Assembly: GCA_038049695.1 (NCBI GenBank)
Contig: CP142456.1
Span: forward strand, 79,817,422-79,881,421
DNA: 64,000 bases
Direction: 5' to 3'
Source: Cinnamomum chago
Taxonomy: Eukaryota; Streptophyta; Magnoliopsida; Laurales; Lauraceae
The notes under the pieces are model-generated. The model had not been told where the DNA came from and made no database searches. It saw only the letters and a program-made list of their open reading frames with translations. The translations under genes were made by a program, and so were the position numbers. Positions 11,801 through 23,785 of the stretch are shown here, piece after piece (position 1 is the first letter of the stretch; each line of letters starts with the position of its first letter).

Positions 11801-14800
11801 CTGAAAATCCAATATCACCAAATAAAAAAGTATAGAATATTTCACTGAAATGGACATAGCTGATCAGATACTTTCTTTTGGCAACCTGCGCAGTGTGACA
11901 ACAGGTAAATGGGAGCTAATTCATGGGGGTTTAGTCATTGTGAGGGGGTTGGATTTGCCATGGGGTGTCCCACGTGCGGGAAAAAAGCTTACCTCTCACG
12001 CAAATCCATGAGATACTCTTAGCAGAACAGTCTCCATATATACACATGGCTTTTCACCAGTGCACCTTGTTGTGGGGCCCACCCGAGTTCCACCAACCTA
12101 TGGGACAAAAGGGGGATTGAAAGATCTGATGGGCCCTACCTCTGTATAAAAGTTGAGGCCCATCAAATCATCCTAACCCCTTATTCTTTGACCAACAAGT
12201 TCAACAGTTTTATATCAAAAAGAAAAAAAATGGACAGTTGATCAAACAGTCCAGTCCATTCGGATTGGTGACTATCGTGGGTTGTGGTCCATTCAGATGG
12301 ATGATCAGGAAGGCCTCACTAGGAGGTAAGCACTGTAAGTTTGAGCTATACAAGATACACAGTGTTTAAACTTTAAACCCACCAAAATAGAAGTGTTGAC
12401 ATGTGTGGCACGGGAACTTATCATTTAGCAAAAACAAGTAACAATGGAAGCAGTAAAGGTTGTCATGGCAAAGAAAATAAGATCATCCAACAAAATATGT
12501 TCCACTGTGTAAGAGTATCCAGAACTAACCAGAAGCATACAAGAAGCTAACCAGAAGCATACAAGAGAGAGAAGTATTGCAAGAGACTGTTGGGAAGTCC
12601 CACATCGCCTAATAGGCTTGACATGTCTTGATATATCTGTATAGGCCTTCCACATATTGGCTTAAGCTTTTGGGTTGGTATATAGTTTATTACATGGTAT
12701 CAGAGCGGTTCCGATCCCGTTGTTCTTGTGTAGCCCACGTGACAGGTCCGTCCATGAAATCTGTTGGACCTGCACGTGAGGGGGAGCATTGGGAAGTCCC
12801 ACATCGCCTAAGTAATAGGCTTGACATGTCTTAATATATCTATATAGGCCTTCCACCTATTCGCTTAAGCTTTTGGGTTGGTATATGGTTTATTACATGT
12901 AAATCTAAATTGATGTATGTTGCTATTTCAAAACAAATGATGTATGCTTGATTTTTCTTTTTTTCCCTTTTTTTTACCAAGACACTTTACGTTTGTTGCT
13001 TCTTAACAACAAAAAAGAACCCCATCAGTAAATTTCATTGGAGTCATAGTAAAATTATAACATAAAACAACATGAGGAAATGCCAGCATCTACCAATCTA
13101 GTTATATTTTATTGGCCAAATTACAAATGATAAATGGAACGAAGGACCAACAAGAGAATGGATGAGTCCAGCTTACGGATATTTTGTCTCCAATGGATCT
13201 CCATTAATAGACTTCTGCAATACGAAAAGAATAAGAAATAAAAATTATAGGAGGCCCAATAAAGATAAGGCATTTAAGTTAATCCAGTAAGCCAACCTTT
13301 GCCCACGGAAGTTTGTCATCTGAACAACCTCTCGGAAATCCATTATAACCAATGCCTAACTACAAGAACACAAGAATTAAAGATCATGTGAACCAAATAA
13401 ATAAATAAATAAATCTAGAACACTGACATGAATGTTGGCACTTCATCACAAATAAAAAAAATAAAAAAGTTTCCATTATATCAATCATACATATTTTTGA
13501 AATAAAATGACTATTCAAGTAATGTGATCAAACCCAAGTCGGATTAAAAAAGGGTTCGGGTTTTGGCTGCCCCACCCCACACCATGTTCGTGATTAGTTT
13601 AGATATATATTATTAAAATATTATATACATAACACTTGTAGCTTAGCTAGAAGTGCAAACTATCCAAGGATATGGCTCAAGATAGATCAGAATGGAGAAA
13701 CAGAATTCACGTAGCCGGCCCCAACATAGTTGGGACAAGGCTTTGATGATGAGCATGATGATGTGATGAATGAATTTCTAGCTATCAATTGTTAATTAAA
13801 TTGGCTTTGAGTTGTGTATTGCTTATATGATAGAACTGTCCACAAGGATACATTCTACACTCTGTGGGTTGGGAAAAAATATGGCAAATATCTATGCATC
13901 GCATGCCAACTCATGACTCAGACTTACTCGGCAGGCCAAGCAGTGAACTCGGAGACTCAAGGAGTCAAGTTAATTTTTCTTAAATTAAAATATTAAAAAG
14001 AAAGCTCTATAGAAACATGTAAACATGAATGAGAAATGTAAACACATAAGTATTAGCTTAAGCCAGATATTATCAAAACACAAAATTTTTAACCTTCAAT
14101 CATTAGTCTGCACATATGCGACCAGATGTTTACTTATCTAAACAATGATTTTATTTATATCAAATATTCATAGTTTATGCTTACCTTTTTTATTTAATTT
14201 TTTTTCCACTTGAGGGTTAACATTTTTCAGAAATTAATTATCTACAATTTCAACCACTATATGAAGTTGCTTTCCTCAAGGCTGACAAGTTCTTTTGCTT
14301 TGATTCCTGAACAGGAGGCCAATTTCTCATCAACCAGTGATGGCAAAAACAAGGCATGCACTAATCTACAGTAAAAAGGGCTTCGAAAAAATATCTCCAA
14401 AAGCACCTGTAAGATCGAAGGAGGAAGGACCATATATATATCTGATAATATTCCCATGCTGTAACTAAATGAAATACACTGAAGTCTGGTCATATTGCAA
14501 GGCCTACAGATTTCGTCAATCTCTACTTTTCCCCTATTTTTCTTATATATTTCATTGTATGGATCTTAAGGCCTCCACCTTGCCGTCTTTGCTAACCCTT
14601 TGCAACTCAGTACCTTGATTGTACTGGGATGGTCCAAGTTTGAGAGTCCCTTTTGAAAACCCATACATGCTTTTCAAGGTGATTTTCGCATTTTCTTCTC
14701 AGCAGGACCTCTTTGGGTTAAAATCAAGAGGAAATACAGAGCAGAATTGAGACTTCTTATATCTCACAGGGTCTAGGATTTTGGAGAACTATAAGAGAAG

Positions 14801-17490
14801 AACAAAAAAAAAAAAAAATATCAGGCATCCCAACATTGCTGGTATGATGCCTAAACAATTTCAACGTGAAGTCTGCAAAAGATTTTGCTGACCTAGGTGT
14901 CAACAGAGCATTCAGAAAAGATGGTGGAGAAATGTAACACGGTTCCACCTGCACACTTATAAGGTGTGGGCATCATTGTGAAGCCCACTTGAGAACACCA
15001 ATCACCAGCTAAGGTGGGATTGACAGCACACACTGTGGTAAGGCTTGGGTTTAAAAACATCCTTGTTGGTGTTGATAGCCATAAATTTAAGGGACCCAAA
15101 AGATTTAACAGGGTAAACTTGGGATGATTCAGTCAAAAGTTGAAGATCACATTGGTTAAGATCAAGTTTGGCTACACACTCATCTTACCCTGTTTAGTAG
15201 CACTAGCCCAAGTTTGATCATAATCGAAGTGATATTGACCATTGATTAAATCATTCTAAGTTTACACTACAGATCTTTGAGAGCCCTTAAATCTATAGCT
15301 CTAAGCATCCAACAAAATTACCCAAGCCTTCCACAATGAGACCTTTCCGTCCCATCTCAAATGGTGGGTGGTCAATGCAAATGATAATAAATGGGTTCCA
15401 CAATGAAACCATGACCTTGTCACATTGTAGTAGGTCCATACTACATTCGTCCAAAATGATGTGGATCCGAATGGTTCACAACAGGAAAAAAAATTCAGCT
15501 ACGATATTTCATGTTTTCAAGCTTACCAAGTATTATTCCATTTTTACTGACCAAGCATGCTCCAACCTACACAATCAAAATGTACTGTAGTTGGTAAGTC
15601 ATGAAGTGATAAGCAGCTGAAACTAAGTACAATAAGAGCAAATGCTTACTCGAAAGAAGAAACAGCATGGGCTAAAAAAGTTGACCACTTGGTAGAAACA
15701 GAGAGTATAAAATATTGAAATTGAAGGAACTGCTCATGAAGAAACATAATAGAAATGGAAATATACAAGCCCTCAAAAGTCAAAAATACCTAACAGAATG
15801 CTAATGAATGTAATAAACAAGTTGTTTTATCGGTAACAGAGAAAAATATCATTAAAGTCTAATTTGATGGTGTCATGGTTACAGAATTTTAACCACTATA
15901 TGAAGTAACCGTTTCTGTGTTTTTTTTTTTTGGATGATCAATCCAAGAATGACTAGAACTTGCATGACTGTCAGAAAGATTGAGTGCCATGAAGGAATGA
16001 GATTGATCAAAGGTGAGCCCATATGGACAGAACAGGCTAGGCCATTAATTGCATAAAGGCAGCGTGAATGCCCTAGATAATTACACAAAAGTATGTGTCG
16101 TATGATATCTAGCATGACAATGATAAATGATGTAGTGATGGCTTACTGTGAAGCCCGCCTACTTGGAAGGTACCTCGTGCAAACATGGATACTGGATGGG
16201 TGAATTTTAAATTAAAAAAAAAATCAACTGCTTATAAAAGTCAATTTCAAGCTCCCATTATCAAATAGTTCAATATCAGATCAATGGCCTAAAGAGATGA
16301 AAAATGGTTGCTGCAAAGAGCTTTGTTCAAATGTATTGGTGTGTATGTTTCATGTATTTGTAGTTGATATCGATAGCATCTATAAAAAAACTAAAGATGG
16401 AGTGCCTGTGTCTAAGCTAGTAAAAGAAAATTCATTGATGTTGTAATTTCTCTTCCGTGGAAGTACAACACCTTGATAGACCATATATATGTTGTACATG
16501 TTCTTTTTTCCAGCAACCCATTTCAAACTTGTTCTCCATATGCAAGACACAGGCATTTAGAGATTTACTACCATAGCTAAAGGAAAATGTGCACACCTGC
16601 CTGTTGGGATCCTTGGAACGTTTGGCTGAGAGAAAGGCAGTGGCCATGAAATAATCATCCCATGACAAATACCTGACAGCAGTAACATTGCACCAAAACC
16701 ACGATTAAAAACATAAGAAGAAATCCATCCCATATCCAAAGAGAGATATGATGAGTTGAGAGGAACTAAGTATCCGCTGGGCCTTGTCCTCTGGACACAT
16801 GTTTCTACCCAGTCTTGTGCAGCCCGCCGTGGCGAGGGCTATGGCAAATCAGCACTGATTAAGTGATCCTAACCACTAGTTTTTACCCATTAAGTAGACC
16901 CTTGCCATTGCCATGTTTGCTACCCGTCTGAGACTGCGGTCTCCCCCACAGTATCATCAGCCACTTTTACAGTATAAAAGGTCACATGATTGAAAATTCT
17001 CATTTAATAATCATAGCTGCTTAAAAATAATACCCAGGCCTGCTTTTCTAAAGCACACCCAATTACTATTAGACCCACCTGCACTAGTGCCAATTGTTGG
17101 GAAAGTTCCGCATCCCACGTTGCCCAAATAATGGGTTTGGGGCTATATATACATGTTTCTTCCTTCCACCTATCAATTTAAGCTTTTAGATTGTTACATG
17201 CTATCTTATTATTAAGTATTTGCATTTAATGCCGACCCATTTTGGGTGTATTTGTAAGCAATTTAGTTTAATGCACCTTTAACGCCTAGGCATTTTGGAA
17301 AATTCCCAAAATATAACTCCATTCAGCTCACTCATTCTAAGTTCTAACTTTGCTTTTCGACCCACAAAGCATCAGAAGTGCACTAATGGGGTTTGCTCTG
17401 CTCAAATCAAAACTGGGGTCTTTTTTTCAACTGCATCTCTTTTTCCCCCTTTTGAATGCATGCAACTAAATTTTGTGTGTATGTGTCTAT

Positions 17491-17563
<73 letters not shown>

Positions 17564-17752
17564 CCCTTTGCGTTTGGAGGGGTCGAAAGGGTTCGGTTTG
17601 GAAGAGTTGTCTAAGGCTGCATTTGATGAGGATGAATCGATGGAGGAGGATGGCTTCCTAGGGTTGATAAGGAAACGGAATGTGATTGCAGAAGCCAGTG
17701 CACCGAAAATGGCAGCTGTGGACACGATGACCAGCTCTCGCGAATTCATCAT
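8897..17752 (-). CDS. DCD: Deoxycytidylate (dCMP) deaminase, nine exons
   Basis: Deaminates dCMP to dUMP, feeding dTTP synthesis. Exons in gene order: 17565-17752, 16597-16672, 15527-15566, 13297-13355, 13177-13214, 11635-11698, 11000-11053, 9038-9139, 8897-8953. All introns are GT-AG and the exons join to 678 nt (225 aa, TGA stop). The zinc site is complete: CHAEVNA (His138, Glu140) and PCNEC (Cys164, Cys167). Other family blocks are [40 protein letters not shown] and IYFVEKRL. Residues 8-29 ([20 protein letters not shown]) form a hydrophobic N-terminal segment, a possible membrane anchor. Two adjacent ATGs open the frame (17752 and 17749); the second gives MNSREL, the start I remember for plant homologues. 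Exons 3 and 5 are only 40 and 38 nt. Introns carry TRIM, RTE and microsatellite insertions. Confidence 0.95.
9776..9845 (+). mobile_element. 3' end of an RTE-type LINE (intron 7 of DCD)
   Basis: The sequence gaccaaacccaaatatatgg followed by a 'gatgatgacaatgatgatgatgg' type tail matches the other RTE-like end at 13640-13755. RTE-clade LINEs end in such short GAT-rich repeats after a C-terminal 'DPNxWD' type motif. Very short, heavily 5'-truncated copy. Confidence 0.4.
12588..12897 (+). mobile_element. TRIM retrotransposon (intron 5 of DCD)
   Basis: Terminal repeats at 12588-12694 (107 bp) and 12787-12897 (111 bp) begin (TG)TTGGGAAGTCCCACATCG and end ATTACA. Directly after the first is tggtatcagagc (12695-12706), the usual initiator Met-tRNA primer site; tgagggggag just before the second is a polypurine tract. 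There is no coding capacity in the roughly 92-bp interior, which is the definition of a terminal-repeat retrotransposon in miniature. It lies opposite in direction to DCD. I could not find a target-site duplication. A 21-bp direct duplication (ctaaccagaagcatacaaga) lies just upstream at 12526-12566. Confidence 0.85.
13640..13755 (+). mobile_element. 3' end of an RTE-type LINE (intron 3 of DCD)
   Basis: Translates to [18 protein letters not shown], the typical last residues of plant RTE-clade LINE polyproteins (DRxxWRxxIHVADP), followed by a GATGAT-rich tail at 13742-13760. A 5'-truncated insertion lacking all enzymatic domains. Confidence 0.6.
17095..17198 (+). mobile_element. TRIM-like solo LTR (intron 1 of DCD)
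   Basis: Starts TGTTGGGAAAGTTCCGCATC and ends TTGTTACA. It shares the layout of the TRIM repeats at 12588 (same start, 'ccaaataatggg' block, 'ccttccacctat' block, 'aatttaagcttttag' block) but is clearly diverged, so it is a related subfamily. The next bases, tgctatcttatt, may be a decayed primer site, so a truncated TRIM is an alternative to a solo LTR. Confidence 0.6.
17491..17560. repeat. Compound microsatellite (CA)14(GA)21
   Basis: 28 bp of CA at 17491-17518 followed directly by 42 bp of GA at 17519-17560. It lies in DCD intron 1 and ends four bases from the splice donor of exon 1 (coding strand: AAAGG|gtaa then TC repeats). On the transcript it reads (UC)21(UG)14. Confidence 0.97.
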
Positions 17753-19028
17753 TTCCACCAGGAAATGTGTGAGAGAGAGACCCCACAACCTCAGATAATC
17801 AGATAATCAGGACCTATTTGCAATTCAACCAGTTTGCCGCTCCTACATCTAGGCTGTGAATCGGATCCTCATGCAAAGGATATTGGGCCTTACTTGGCCC
17901 TTAAAAAGCCCATAAATGACAGCTTTTGCCTTTCTCAATAAGCCCAAGGCCTAGGCTTGGACATAAATTTTGCAAGCCTGAATTGGGGTTTTGGATAATA
18001 CTAGGCATAGCACTCTTACTTTTCATGCCTCTATATGTGGATTTATATGTGCAGGGATATTCGAGTATTTCTTATATTAATTTATTTTATATGATATTAC
18101 ATGTAATTCTTGTGTTTGTGTTTTTTTTTTTTCAGTAGTAGCTTATTTACGTGTGGTTGCTTTATACGTGGATTTATTTGAGCATATATGTGGGTTTGTT
18201 TGATCATAATTCATATGTTGGCTCTAATAGCGTGAGATCATTGTCTTTAGTTATTGGGCATTATATTTTACCTCATATTTAGATTTAACTCCAATGATCA
18301 CCTCTTGGATGGGTCATTGCTTGGGAAACAAAATACTACAAAACCCCAATAGCATGTTATATAGGGGTTTTTTTTTTCATTTTATTATTTTATTCGGGAT
18401 CTTTGGATGGGCCATAAAGAAATATAGCTGCAGTCCCCAATAGAATGTTGTAAAGGAAATTACAAGGCAATTCTTTAGTAGGAATCCATTTGTTTGTTTG
18501 TTATTTATTTCATGAAAAGTTAAAATAATGATTTCTATCAGAGGCCTTGATGAGTTAAAAAAAATAATAAGATTTACCCTACTAAATCAATTGTAGAAAA
18601 GTGAGATTTTCATCTATTGCCTTGTCGTTTGTTGCATTGCATTGAGGTCCTCGAACTTAGATAAAGGAGGGTTACATCTAGTGATTAGGGCCATATAAAA
18701 GAAATTAAAAATTAATTTTCCTTCTCTTTATGCCCCTGAGCCCAGTCCCATCCTACGAGGTTCCTAACCAATTGGGTGACCCCTCGTTCTCCTGCCCTAG
18801 CCATCTTATACTTGAAAAAAAAATAGAAGAAAAGCCCATTTTCAGCTTGTGTCATCTTTGGTGGGTCAACTGATGAATGACCAAGATGTCATGTACATGA
18901 ATATTCAACAAATGTCCTTTTACATGGGTTGTATTTTTGTCCCCCAAAACTAAAAGGATGTAATTCCTTCCCAATTGAGGGTCCGTGTGTTTCCAAAATT
19001 AAAAACGCTTGCATCATTGCATACGTGG
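17753..19028. other. Intergenic stretch, 5' side of DCD, no gene seen
   Basis: Must hold the promoter and 5' UTR of the minus-strand deaminase gene at its left edge; no TATA box or start site can be assigned with confidence. The remainder is AT-rich with homopolymer T and A runs. A block at 18725-18810 (cccctgagcccagtccc...) looks like the tail of an old tRNA-derived SINE. Confidence 0.4.
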
Positions 19029-20034
19029 AAATGGGGGCAGCAATTCCTGACCTGACCCATGACCCAGCCCACTCTGGCAATTTGGGTTAGATTAACATTT
19101 CCAAATGACTAATGAATTGGTCAAGTTCAGGTTGAGTACATAAATGCTTTCCCCCACTCCCAACCGGACTCTAATCCAATAAGAGAATTTATAATCCAGG
19201 TTGACCTCTTAAACGATTAACAATTGGTCAGGTTTGGGTTGGGGCTATACTCATTGCCCTAATAAGTCAAACTGGACCCACTCTGTGGTCAACCTGGACC
19301 TACTCAGGTACCCTACTCATTCTCATTGCCACCCCTTTTATAATGGAAATGGTATCTGGTCTAAGGAAGGTGTGTCTTTTTCATTAGGAATCCTTCATAT
19401 TCAACAAAATGTGGTTGTTGAGAAAGTTAAGCCAGTTCAGAGCATGGTTGGCATCTTCAACCTTATGAACAGCTATTGGTTCTGTTGTCAACATGTCCTT
19501 TTCCTAGCAAAACTGTAAATGGGGGCAGAAATTCCTGACCTGACCCAAGACAGAACCCACTCTGGCAATTTGGGTTAGATTAACATTTCCAACCGATAAT
19601 GAATGGGTCAAGTTCAGGTTGAATACATAAATGCTTCCCCCCCACCTCCCAACTGGACTATATATAATCCAATCAAAGAATTTATAATCCAGGTTGGCAA
19701 TTTTAACTCAATTAACAATGGGTCAGGTTTGGGTTGGGCCTATACTCACTACCCTACAAGTCAACCTGGGCCGACTCTATGGTCAACCTGGGCCTACTGT
19801 GTGGTCAGCCTGGGCCGACTTTACTCATTCTCATTGCCACCCCTTTTATTATGGAAATGGTCTCTAGTCTAAGGAAAGTGTGTCTTTTTCATTAGGAATC
19901 CTTCATATTCAACAAAGTGAGGTTGTTGAGAAAGTTAAGCCAGTTCAGATCAAGGTTGGCATCTTCAACCTTATGAACAGATCTTGGTCTTCTTGTCAAC
20001 AAGTCCTTTTCTTAGCAAAACTGTAAATCTGTTG
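19029..20034 (+). repeat. Tandem direct duplication, two copies of about 0.5 kb
   Basis: Copy 1 (19029-19516) and copy 2 (19517-20034) both begin aaatgggggcag and run to a cctagcaaaactgtaaat type end, with an offset of 488 bp. They differ by substitutions and by an extra set of short 'ggtcaacctgggcc(t/g)act' repeats in copy 2 (about 19758-19815). No coding potential. The family is unidentified; its text resembles the 'ggtcaggtttgggttgg' AT/GC-skewed repeats common in plant genomes. Confidence 0.85.
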
Positions 20035-20881
20035 AGAAGTCCTTACAATTTTTTTCAAGGGGACTTGTTTTTTATGTAGAAGAGGGATGTCTACCAAACT
20101 TTGACCCTTTTACCTCTTGCAATCTTGTAATCATGCAACCATAGAAGAGGGTGTCTTCAAGTGAGTTTGTTTGTTTATAGAGTAATCTGCAGATTGTTGA
20201 ATAATTTTATGATAATTTCTTAATGAAGACCCCCAAACTTCTATGTGATATTTTTTTTTTTCTTTCCTTTTTCCGTTGGATTTTTTTTTTCTATCAATTA
20301 AAATCAAAATTTTTTTTTGATGATCTAATTTTGCATAGGTGTACCTAATTTTCCAAAAAAAAAATTGGCAAAAGGCCTTTTGTAGAAGAAGTGAGAAGGT
20401 AGAGGACTCAAGCCACTCAACCCCAACAGAACCTAAAACTGAAAAAGGTTAAGTTGATCCCTTAATTCTTGTATCAGGGTTGGTTGAGTTGAATTGCCAC
20501 CCCTTCCTCTTCTACCATAAGAAATTAATGTTCTCAAAGTTTGTTAATTTTATTAATTAAAAGAAGATGTTATTTGATGCTCTTTTTTTTGAAAATTCAC
20601 CTTTGATCTTTATTTTTAACCAGCCATGTATATTCAATTCCTATATATTTTAATGCAAACAAAAATGACCTAAGGCTACAATTGAAAAGAAATCAACGTC
20701 TATGCAAGTTAATGGCCCATATTTGATCTTTATTAAAGTGATATTCATATTGTTAGATTAAAACCTCTTTAACTTTACACTATTAAATATTTGCCCTCAA
20801 ATCAGTTGCTCTCATCATTCAACAAGGATGATATGAGAATTCTCATTCATGTTGAGACCTTTTCATCCCACCCAATCAGTT
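20035..20881. other. Intergenic stretch, no gene seen
   Basis: AT-rich with several T and A homopolymers; no open frame or structured repeat that I can support. Confidence 0.5.
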
Positions 20882-21050
20882 GGTCATAGGGTAGCTCAGT
20901 TGGCCTAGAACCACGGTTTGCACCCAAAGGTTGTATGTTCGAGACTGTACTACCACATTGGGGCTATAGGGTAGTTTACCAGGCTTCCCTCTTAGCCCGG
21001 AAGAATTAGTCCAGCCCAAAAAGTAGGGAACTCTCCGATAGCAAAAAACA
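20882..21050 (+). mobile_element. tRNA-derived SINE
   Basis: The head has a box A-like tagctcagttggc at about 20892 and a box B-like gttgtatgttcgagact at about 20930. The body ends in the family block 'ccggaagaattagtccagccc... aagtaggga-actctccgatagc' and a short A-rich tail. The same body occurs at 35836-35976 (minus) and 53774-54004. No clear target-site duplication here. Confidence 0.7.
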
Positions 21051-21057
21051 AACTACA

Positions 21058-23660
21058 AAGGCATAAATAAAATATATACATGTAACATTTGGTTCCACCA
21101 ACCAGTGTCACAAATATCAGATATTTAAAAATATCATGATATTTTATTATGGTCTTATAAAAATTATATATTGGCAGAATTGAGAGAAAAAGTTGCTATA
21201 AATCTGTGAGAAATTAATGATATTGTTAGAAATAAAGTGGTAAAAACATAAAATATATGCACATTTCAGGTTTAAACAGCAAATCTATAAATTATAGTAG
21301 TTGCAAGTTGCAACATGCTCTTTACATTAAACCAAATAAATCCTAAATATAGACTCAAAATGTCAAATGGGCTCAAAATATGGCTTGGACAATACTTTTG
21401 GGTACAGTCCATTGTTCTTTTTTTGGTATAATTAACGAGCTCAAGGCCAATTACATATCGAACCATATAACCATTTTGTTGGTTGGTTCCATATCCAATT
21501 ACCCAATGGATCTTACGCCCTCATATTGTCACGGGTACAAAATAAGCCCATAGGCCATTGTGGTAGGGTTAAGCATTCTGGCCAATTTTTTTTTTTTTTT
21601 TATGACCTGAGCCCAACCCATTTATGACTCGTGCTGAAAATGTCAACCCAAACACAAACCAAAATTAAAATGATCAACTGCACCACTAATTAATAGGTAT
21701 GGTTCGGGTTGGTGGGTTACAGTGCAAGTAGTCATGTTGGGTCCAATTAGGGGTTATATAGGTGGGCTGAAAAGCAAGAATGGATTAAACCAAACCCGAC
21801 CCATCTGTTAATTAGATCTGAAATTCCAACCTAAACAACCTGAACCCCCAAACAACGGGTTAAGTTTCAGGCTGGTTTGTGGGTTGATTGCCACCCCTGA
21901 CCCATACCCGATATTTCGGGTCAGATACCACTGGCACGTGTGAGCACACAAGGTTGGTGGGACGTCTCTGGTGGGAGGTCTCTCTCTCTCTCTCACATGA
22001 TCATGATCATGGAAAGAGGAAAAGTCTGAAGGATTTCTTCCACATTCAACCAAAGAAGCTTCAAAGCAATCTCCCATAACAAATTGATTTGAATATTTAA
22101 TGATATTAATATAAGATAGATGTTCTCCCTCAAGAGGGACTTTGTATGTTCTCATATAATAAGTACAACTCTAATATTCTACACTTCTTGTCTCTGTATA
22201 TGAACTTGCTCCTGGCATCTCATTTACTGGCATATTTTGGTCTTCTCTCTCTCTCTCTCTCTCTAATATATTTAATAAAGGCCATTGGTAAGGTACCATA
22301 TGGTGATGGATCTTACCTCAAAACTGTCAAGCTAAGTGGAAATAATAGCCACATTTCTTTTACCAAAAAAAAAAGAGCCACATTTCATGAAAGGGGGCAT
22401 GGGGGCTGTTTGCCTAATTTGCATTGAATTCTTAGGTCTGTTTTGTATGGAATTGAAAACATTGGAATTCATGGTGAATGGATTCCAACAAATGATCATT
22501 AAAGAGGTGAGAGGTGAATGATATTTTTAAGTTTGTTTTCTCACGATAATTCTTGTTTATTTTTCAAAATTCCCAAGCATATGAGAGGTTTATATCTTAC
22601 CTAAATTATTGGCAAAAATAGTTCTCTGGCAACTTGGTAGTTGACCCAATTCAGGCATTAATAATTTTGTTTTTTTGTCTTACCAAACTCTCTCTCTCTC
22701 TCTCTCTTCCTAGTCACTAATCTAATCTTGTCCTTATATTATATAAACATAGGTTACAACGGACCCATATATGTTTTTGTTGTGATATTGAGCTGTTCTG
22801 CATTGTAGAGAGAGGGAGAGAGACTTATAGATATAAAAATACAAGTGCTTGATTAAAACCCTATACACATTTCCATTTGGTAACCATCTAAATGTGGACA
22901 ATTCATCATTTACATAAATTTAACATTTGGGTTTGAATGATCCATTTATTTACTCCATAATTATCATTTTCTCAAAGGTGCTTGAGCTGACTCCAAAGAC
23001 AAGTCCCTGTCACCACCCAATGATTCTCTCTCCCTCCATTTTTGAAATCTCACGGTGGGCCACTCTCTCTTTCTCTCTCTAACGGTCACTATCCACTCAA
23101 AATTTTAAATTCTAGCTCTGACGTTGGAGGCTCTAAACAAAAGCTTATTTTATTTTTTCTTTTGTAGTTTTTCTTTCTTTCTTGACCCAGTCGGTTAGAT
23201 TGAGGTGGGAACTTGGGGGAGTTAATGGTTCTAACTGCAGATTGAGAACTTGACTAACTTGATCTCATGACTCAGCAGGGACCTTGTTGAGTTTGAGTTA
23301 ACTCAGCAACGACTCATCTAACTTGACAACTTCTTGTTTATAAGAAGGATTGAATACAACTTTATCATGAGAAGGAATAAAAAAAAAAAAACCATACTAA
23401 GTGTACTATATTCCTGTGGGTGTATCACACTGGACAAATCCTTCTTCAATGGGTTTTTAGGCTTAGAAACATTCCTGAGTTAAACTCGGGTGATTTAGCG
23501 AGTTTGCAATATACTTTCAAACCATGGTTTCAATTATCAGTGGTTTCCTACTGAGGTTGATTGCTTTTGTCATTGTCGGTTCACTTGTTCTACCTTTTGG
23601 GTTCTTTTTTCAATTTATTTAACTACCCCCCATTCAGATTCACACCTTCAACAAGAGAGG
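21058..23660. other. Intergenic stretch with CT-rich tracts and MITE-like ends
   Basis: No gene seen. Features: a 'ggttgattgccacccctgaccca' block at 21881-21905, typical of the ends of hAT-related 'GGGGTGGCAA' elements; short CT tracts at 21979-21993, 22243-22264, 22690-22706 and 23066-23080; and a repetitive 'gactcagcaggg/aactcagcaacgactc' block at 23260-23320, resembling GAGTC-type text at 26960-27100. The right edge is the promoter side of the gene starting at 23786. Confidence 0.4.
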
Positions 23661-23725
23661 TTTTGTTGGTCTTCTCTTGGCACCTTCCTCTGTTCCTTCT
23701 TTCCTTCCCTGTTTTCCACATTTTC

Positions 23726-23775
23726 ATGTCCTCTGTTGATAACTTTTATGAATCCAATTCATGAGAAGTGAATAA
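23726..23775 (+). promoter_or_regulatory. Two overlapping upstream ORFs before the 23786 gene
   Basis: A 12-codon ORF (ATG 23726, TGA 23762-23764) overlaps a 4-codon ORF (ATG 23761, TAA 23773-23775). The second ends 10 bases before the main ATG at 23786. If the leader starts upstream of 23726, both would be met first by scanning ribosomes and could lower translation. The transcript start is not known, so regulation is an inference. Confidence 0.4.
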
Positions 23776-23785
23776 GCAGAAGAAC

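Noticed and set aside
14249-15910. Repeated 'aaccactatatgaagt' at 14255 and 15892
   Set aside because: Only about 17 bp is shared and no element boundary can be drawn; it may be chance or an old duplication within DCD introns.
17295-17798. 167-residue plus-strand frame with His-Thr and Arg-Glu runs
   Set aside because: It reads through the CA/GA microsatellite and antisense to DCD exon 1; the amino acid runs come from the dinucleotide repeats.
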